This document shows, piece by piece, positions 60,036 to 64,000 of a stretch of 64,000 nucleotides of DNA. The position numbers and the translations under genes were made by a program. The notes under the pieces are model-generated. The model saw nothing but the letters and a program-made list of their open reading frames with translations. It made no database searches and was not told where the DNA came from. The stretch covers positions 1 through 64,000 of the forward strand of contig CANJHS010000004.1 in the NCBI GenBank assembly GCA_947474225.1. The letters are read 5' to 3'. Position 1 is the stretch's first letter. Each line of letters begins with the position of its first letter. Origin of the DNA: Roseiflexaceae bacterium. Its GTDB lineage: Bacteria; Chloroflexota; Chloroflexia; Chloroflexales; Roseiflexaceae.

Positions 60036-61624
60036 GGATGCACTCCTTCAGCTACGGCAGGTTCTCCGCGCCGCGCAGCGCGAAGCAGGGCGAATCGATT
60101 TGAACCCCAGGTTACCCCCCAGCCAAAGGCCACGGCGAGCACAGCCAGATGGACTGCACACAGCAGCCAATCCATGGAGGTGCGCAATGGTCCCGATGGG
60201 AGTGCCGGCAGGAATGGTTGCGACGCTGTCAATAATAGCATCATCCCACCGATACTCAACACCCAGAGGCGCAGTGATTCATAGAGTCGAATGTTGGGAT
60301 ACCTCTGCACGAGATACCAGAGTAATAATCCTGCTTCGAGTATGTTGGCAGCGCTGAATACCGTGGCCAAGGTCCACAATCGGTCTGCTGTGGAGCCCGT
60401 TTGGGTAAGTGACCAACCGACCGCAACATTGAAGAGGACTGCTATCGCTCCCACATAGACGGGTAGACGCGTATTTTGGAGCGCATACCAGATCCGGACG
60501 GCAATTTCGGCCACACTAAACCCTGCGAGCCCGATTGCATAGCCCTGCAAGGCGGCGACAGTTAATGTTGCAGACGTACTGTCGAATGAGCCGCGCTCAT
60601 ACAAGAGCTTGACTACCGTGCCTGCGCCTGCATAGAGCACGATTGATGCGGGAATCGTCACCGCAAGCACACTTTGCACCGCGAGACTGGCTGCCCGGGC
60701 AAAAGAAGTATGATCACCGCTCGCCAAATGTTTTGCGAGTAGTGGAAAGATAACGGTCCCGATGCTTAACCCAATCAGCCCGTGTGGCAATAACATGATT
60801 TGCAACGCATATCCTGAGGACGCAACTGCCCCGAGTCCAAAAGCAGACGTTACGCCTACCATGGTGGTGAGATTAATTTGCCAAATAGACTGGCCAAACA
60901 GCCGCGGTAGGATCAATCGGCCCACCGTGCGGACCCCCGTCGTCGCCCAGCCAGACAACCGATAATGCCACCCCAAACGGTACAGTGCTGGTATTTGGAC
61001 GACCAAAAATGCTCCTGCACCGAGGAGTACTCCATAGACGACACCATCAATCCCGTAGAACGGTGCAAGGACTGCTGCCCCCATGATGATGCCGACATTG
61101 TAGAGATTAGACCCGAGTGTAGGGATGCGGAATTGCTCGTGTGCCTCGAGCGTTGCTTTGGCAATTCCCCCGACACCGAGAATAACCGGTTGGATCAGCA
61201 GCAAACGCATCAAATGTGCCGTCAACGCCTGCTGTTCGGGGGTAAATCCGCGCGCTGTCGTCATGTTGACAATAGGCTCTGCAAAAACACAGCCGATGAT
61301 GGCGGCCCCAATCAATACAGGTAAGGTGAGATTAAGCACCGCATTGGCAAGATCCCAAGCTGCTGATTCACTCGCTTCGGCACGTCGTTGCTGGAAAACG
61401 GGAATCAACGCCGTTCCCAGCGCTCCTCCTGCTACCACGAGATAAAGAAGATCAGGTAAGGCAAAAGCGGCACGATACGCGTCTACTTGCGGAGAAGTAC
61501 CAAAGTGAGCCGTAATAAACATATCACGCACGAGCCCCAGCACGCGGCTGGCAAAGTAACCAAACGCCACAACGACCGTATTCAAAAGTGTGCGCGAGCT
61601 ACCTGGTGCCATTCCAGCCTTCAT
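60032..61624 (-). CDS. murJ: Lipid II flippase MurJ (MviN family)
   Basis: MurJ flips lipid II across the inner membrane in peptidoglycan synthesis. The 530-residue protein has about 14 helices: TLLNTVVVAFGYFASRVLGL, VRDMFITAHFG, AYRAAFALPDLLYLVVAGGA, LGTALIPVFQQRR and the helix with MLLPHGLIGLSIGTVIFPLL. These match MurJ/MviN: the R-L-G-x-x-R-D loop and the conserved cytosolic residues near GTALIP. AGGAG eight bases before the ATG selects the start and rejects a longer upstream frame. It is coupled to glgC by ATGA. Confidence 0.9.
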   Translation of the reverse strand: MKAGMAPGSSRTLLNTVVVAFGYFASRVLGLVRDMFITAHFGTSPQVDAYRAAFALPDLLYLVVAGGALGTALIPVFQQRRAEASESAAWDLANAVLNLTLPVLIGAAIIGCVFAEPIVNMTTARGFTPEQQALTAHLMRLLLIQPVILGVGGIAKATLEAHEQFRIPTLGSNLYNVGIIMGAAVLAPFYGIDGVVYGVLLGAGAFLVVQIPALYRLGWHYRLSGWATTGVRTVGRLILPRLFGQSIWQINLTTMVGVTSAFGLGAVASSGYALQIMLLPHGLIGLSIGTVIFPLLAKHLASGDHTSFARAASLAVQSVLAVTIPASIVLYAGAGTVVKLLYERGSFDSTSATLTVAALQGYAIGLAGFSVAEIAVRIWYALQNTRLPVYVGAIAVLFNVAVGWSLTQTGSTADRLWTLATVFSAANILEAGLLLWYLVQRYPNIRLYESLRLWVLSIGGMMLLLTASQPFLPALPSGPLRTSMDWLLCAVHLAVLAVAFGWGVTWGSNRFALLRAARRGEPAVAEGVHP

Positions 61625-61625
61625 G

Positions 61626-61654
61626 TTGCACACTCCTGCGGGTTTTGGTATAAT
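61626..61654 (+). promoter_or_regulatory. Promoter of rpsT with extended -10 element
   Basis: TTGCAC and a perfect TATAAT are 17 bases apart; TGG precedes the -10 box. It overlaps the first bases of murJ on the other strand. The predicted leader is about 50 bases and contains GGGAGAAG before the TTG start. Confidence 0.6.
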
Positions 61655-61710
61655 CAGATTCCAGATGCTCATGTGCAATGATTCATGAATTATACGGGAG
61701 AAGTGATACC

Positions 61711-61971
61711 TTGGCCAACACCAAATCTGCGTTGAAGCGCATCCGTACTTCAGAAAACCGCCACGCTCGTAACTCGTCCTACAATGCACGCCTCAAGACA
61801 ATGGTCAAAAAGGCAGAACAGACGATTACGTCAGGCAAACTCGACCAAAAGGCAATCATTACCGCATTGAGCACACTCGACAAAGCGGCATCAAAGGGTG
61901 TTATTCACCGCAACAATGCAGCCCGCCGCAAGTCACGCTTGATGAAAAAGATGAACGCCGCGAGCAAATAG
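61711..61971 (+). CDS. rpsT: 30S ribosomal protein S20, TTG start
   Basis: S20 binds 16S rRNA early in 30S assembly. The 86-residue protein begins (after the TTG) [20 protein letters not shown], then [31 protein letters not shown] and [11 protein letters not shown], the full-length S20 pattern. The TTG start is fixed by the family N-terminus (M-ANTKSAxKRIR) and a GGGAGAAG site upstream; an ATG 11 codons earlier gives an unlikely extension. S20 in other bacteria is autoregulated through a weak start codon, so TTG use may be functional. Ends at a strong terminator shared with holA. Confidence 0.95.
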   Translation: MANTKSALKRIRTSENRHARNSSYNARLKTMVKKAEQTITSGKLDQKAIITALSTLDKAASKGVIHRNNAARRKSRLMKKMNAASK

Positions 61972-61983
61972 TGTTCGTGCGAC

Positions 61984-62014
61984 GCCCCACTCGCGTCAGC
62001 GAGTGGGGCTTTTT
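61984..62014 (+). terminator. Intrinsic terminator of rpsT
   Basis: A perfect 11-bp GC-rich stem (GCCCCACTCGC, four-base loop) is followed by five T residues, immediately before the convergent holA stop. Confidence 0.9.
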
Positions 62015-62958
62015 CATGTCTCCATCACCAGCAAATCGAGTCCCGCATTGACGTCTATTCCGCCCGTTTTGCTTTTGTGGTCGAGGCTGAGCACGCGGTC
62101 ATGCAACTGCTCTAGATCGGTCGTGCTGAAGCCACGCGCCTGCTCAATTGCTTTGTCCGTGAGAAAACCGGGTCGTAATCCTACCCGAGAAGAGATTTCG
62201 TTTGGACGCATCCGCTGCCCATCAAGTTCGCGCACTTGCAACAAAATACGAACCTGACGGGCAATCATGTAGATGATGTACTGTGGTGCTTGCCCATCTG
62301 CCAAGAGATTACGCAATTTTGCTAGTGCGACACCTTTGCGACGAGCGGCAAGTGCGTCAACAAAGGCGAACATGTTCTCTTCGGTATCATCCGATACCAT
62401 CAAATCTACTACACCTTCGTCGACCGATCCTCCCGGTCTGACATATGTAGCCAGCTTCGTCATTTCGTTGAGCAACGTCCGACCGTTGTTCCCCACAAGT
62501 GTCAGCAAGCGGTACGCAGCGCGGTTGTCGATGGTGACACGTAGCGAACGGGCCAATTCACCGAGCCAGCGTACGATGTCGGTTTCTTTCAGGTATGCGA
62601 ATTCCTCGACCGTGGCAATTTTGGTGAGATGTGTGTAGAGGGCGTTGCGTTTATCGATGTCATCGTTTTCTACAAATATGACATCACACCAAGCAGGCAG
62701 GCGCTCTAGTACGAGTTTGAATTCGTCCCGTTCTTTGCCTGCTTTGTGATGCTTCAGCAAATCTTCGACGATGACCGTCCGCCGATCATGGAGGAACGGG
62801 AATGCTTCGCTCGCCTGTATGAACGCATCGAGTTTGAATCGCTTGCCGTCCAACTGCGAGATATTAAGTGAACGTGCTGCAGCAGGGATTACCGCGAGAT
62901 ACTCGTGGAGGCGCTCACTGCGGCGATATTCGTCTGGTCCATGGAGCAATACAATCAT
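62014..62958 (-). CDS. holA: DNA polymerase III delta subunit
   Basis: HolA opens the sliding clamp in the clamp-loader complex. The 314-residue protein has the N-terminal domain start MIVLLHGPDEYRRSERL, RTVIVEDLLKHHKAG, ITDRNALYTHL-like DKRNALYTHLTKI, DIVRWLGELARS, NNGRTLLNEMTKLATY and SVDEGVVDLMVSD, then ADGQAPQYIIYMIARQVRIL, GLRPGFLTDKAIEQARGF and DHKSKTGGIDVNAGLDLL, all in the family order. HolA next to rpsT is a common gene pair. GGAGAGG precedes the ATG. The dapA-like gene upstream may be cotranscribed (24-base gap). Confidence 0.92.
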   Translation of the reverse strand: MIVLLHGPDEYRRSERLHEYLAVIPAAARSLNISQLDGKRFKLDAFIQASEAFPFLHDRRTVIVEDLLKHHKAGKERDEFKLVLERLPAWCDVIFVENDDIDKRNALYTHLTKIATVEEFAYLKETDIVRWLGELARSLRVTIDNRAAYRLLTLVGNNGRTLLNEMTKLATYVRPGGSVDEGVVDLMVSDDTEENMFAFVDALAARRKGVALAKLRNLLADGQAPQYIIYMIARQVRILLQVRELDGQRMRPNEISSRVGLRPGFLTDKAIEQARGFSTTDLEQLHDRVLSLDHKSKTGGIDVNAGLDLLVMET

Positions 62959-62982
62959 GGCGTCCTCTCCGCAATCCCAATC

Positions 62983-63843
62983 CTAGGAAGGTACTGCAAA
63001 CGCGCAAAAATCGCGGTACGCAGCCTGCGCGTCAGGGTGAGCAAGTTGTGGTGCCAACGGATTGCCTACGGGTATACCCGATTGACCAAGGATAGCTTTG
63101 ATGGTTGCAACTGCTCCGACCTTACGCACATAACCATCGACGGCTGCGAGATATACTTGGGCGTCTTCCCGTGCTGGGTCATCGGTCAGGATACGTACTG
63201 ACGGAGCGACGATGTTGGCGATTGCCAAGATAGAACCACTCGCACCATCACGGATGGCCTGTGCAAGGAGTGGCGCATTGCCCGTATAAATGGCTAATTG
63301 TGGGTAGCGCGCGGTCAACATTGCAGTGTGGGCTGCATCAACACCACTGTCTTTGATACCAGCAACATATGATGGATGGCTGCTCAATAACCCATCGATG
63401 ATTGACCGGGTTATCGGCACCCCGGTCATTGGAGGGATGTGGTACAGAATAAGTTTGCTGTTCATTGGCAATGCATCACAGAGTGCACGGTACCAGGCGA
63501 GCACACCCTGCTCACCTGCTTGTTTGAAGAAAAATGGCGGCAAAACGAGACATGCATCGACCCCCGCAGCAAATGCCGCTGCGGAAAGTGTGATTGTGTC
63601 ACTCAGCGATTGACATCCTGTCCCTGCAATAACACCACGACCTGCTCGCTGCGCGACGCAATGCTTGATGATCGCCAGTCGTTCGGTGACACTAAAAGAT
63701 GGTCCTTCGCCGGTAGTCCCGCACGGCACAATGCCATCGACACCAGCAGCATGCAGGTGTGTGATTAAGCGTGACATAGCAACGGGATCAAATGTACCGT
63801 GTGCATTCAGTGGGGTTGCGATTGCAGTGTAGACGGTAGGCAT
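62983..63843 (-). CDS. DapA/N-acetylneuraminate-lyase-family aldolase (dihydrodipicolinate synthase-like)
   Basis: The 286-residue TIM-barrel lyase starts MPTVYTAIATPLNAHGTFDP, has the conserved DGIVPCGTTGEGPSFSVTER motif, the catalytic Tyr in LILYHIPPMTGV and the Schiff-base Lys in YVAGIKDSG. These match 4-hydroxy-tetrahydrodipicolinate synthase (lysine/diaminopimelate pathway), but keto-deoxy-sugar aldolases share the same motifs. AAGGAG four bases before the ATG fixes the start over an in-frame ATG 19 codons upstream. Two palindromes lie in the divergent promoter region. Confidence 0.88.
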   Translation of the reverse strand: MPTVYTAIATPLNAHGTFDPVAMSRLITHLHAAGVDGIVPCGTTGEGPSFSVTERLAIIKHCVAQRAGRGVIAGTGCQSLSDTITLSAAAFAAGVDACLVLPPFFFKQAGEQGVLAWYRALCDALPMNSKLILYHIPPMTGVPITRSIIDGLLSSHPSYVAGIKDSGVDAAHTAMLTARYPQLAIYTGNAPLLAQAIRDGASGSILAIANIVAPSVRILTDDPAREDAQVYLAAVDGYVRKVGAVATIKAILGQSGIPVGNPLAPQLAHPDAQAAYRDFCAFAVPS

Positions 63844-63860
63844 TGGCGCTCCTTGCGGGA

Positions 63861-63900
63861 CTGTCAGAATGGACAGTGGTAGAATGTGGTTGTCAGACAA
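63861..63900. repeat. Two palindromes between dapA-like and next gene, candidate operators
   Basis: CTGTC-N6-GACAG and TTGTC-A-GACAA lie 13 bases apart around the extended -10 box of the plus-strand gene. Both share the TGTC/GACA half. Their position would allow one regulator to control both divergent genes. Confidence 0.4.
63877..63885 (+). promoter_or_regulatory. Extended -10 promoter (TGGTAGAAT) of the right-edge gene
   Basis: TGG-TAGAAT lies 29 bases before the ATG, identical to the elements in front of galT and the DMT gene. No strong -35 box. Confidence 0.55.
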
Positions 63901-63914
63901 ACTGTGAGGGGTCT

Positions 63915-64000
63915 ATGTTGCGACGTGGTGTAACCGTAGGTGTCATTGTTGCGGTTGTATGTTGGGTTTGGTTGCGGATGCAACGACCAGCAGAATCCGC
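63915..64000 (+). CDS. Start of an exported or membrane-anchored protein, cut by the window edge
   Basis: Only 28 codons are present: MLRRGVTVGVIVAVVCWVWL then RMQRPAESA. Basic residues followed by a 14-17 residue hydrophobic stretch indicate a signal peptide or single membrane anchor. GAGGGG lies before the ATG. The rest of the protein is outside the window. Confidence 0.65.
   Translation, partial: MLRRGVTVGVIVAVVCWVWLRMQRPAES

Overview
The window looks like chromosomal DNA of a bacterium of the phylum Chloroflexota, probably class Chloroflexia. The clues are a GlgC-type pyrophosphorylase with a Chloroflexota-style sequence, pyruvate phosphate dikinase, many RCC1, M14 and surface-glycan genes, roughly balanced base composition (judged by eye), and no phage or insertion-sequence genes. 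This placement is an inference from protein flavour; no rRNA gene is present to confirm it. Genes are densely packed. Many starts overlap the preceding stop as ATGA or GTGA, and intrinsic terminators are clear.

Layout. 1-12.3 kb is a mosaic of metabolic genes: the end of an M32 carboxypeptidase, a SIMPL-domain protein, galT with an acetyltransferase, a DMT transporter coupled to larB and larE (part of the nickel-pincer cofactor pathway), a glycosyltransferase, ppdK, and an amine oxidase coupled to two tandem histidine phosphatases. 12.3-16.4 kb holds a peptide/nickel-type ABC uptake system (two permeases and a lipoprotein, no ATPase genes). 17-21.5 kb is one giant membrane-anchored RCC1 protein with 28 repeats. 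21.7-27.1 kb is a small accessory group: an ATP-grasp ligase, an opposed double-YggX protein, a formyltransferase-like enzyme, a D-threonine-aldolase-fold enzyme, a CBM9-like protein and an unknown protein, closed by a CAU-anticodon tRNA.

27.2-48.4 kb, all on the minus strand, is a surface-polysaccharide locus: four GT4 glycosyltransferases, three methyltransferases, a flippase, three large polytopic GT-C-like proteins, a large secreted protein, an ABC half-exporter with a degenerate catalytic site, a phosphatidylcholine-synthase-like enzyme and a ComEC-like protein. Neither a glycan-initiating transferase nor a recognisable polymerase was found. 48.6-54.2 kb has a cupin pair, a tRNA-Ile/tRNA-Ala pair with no rRNA genes beside it, and a plus-strand trio of exported enzymes (M14 peptidase, polysaccharide deacetylase-like, glycoside hydrolase lipoprotein) that probably act on the cell surface or on environmental polymers.

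54.2-64 kb contains a TMEM43-family membrane protein, a histone-deacetylase-family enzyme coupled to a PdeM-like phosphoesterase, apaG, an aminotransferase, glgC coupled to murJ, rpsT beside holA, a DapA-family enzyme, and the start of a further exported or membrane protein.

A theme across the window is promoter style. Most promoters I could see carry an extended -10 element (TGn next to a TATAAT-like hexamer, often TGGTANAAT) with a weak or absent -35 box. In three genes this element ends exactly six bases before the start codon, which predicts leaderless mRNA. The most distinctive proteins are the tandem YggX protein, the 28-repeat RCC1 protein (4 x 7 blades) and the orphan degenerate ABC half-exporter.
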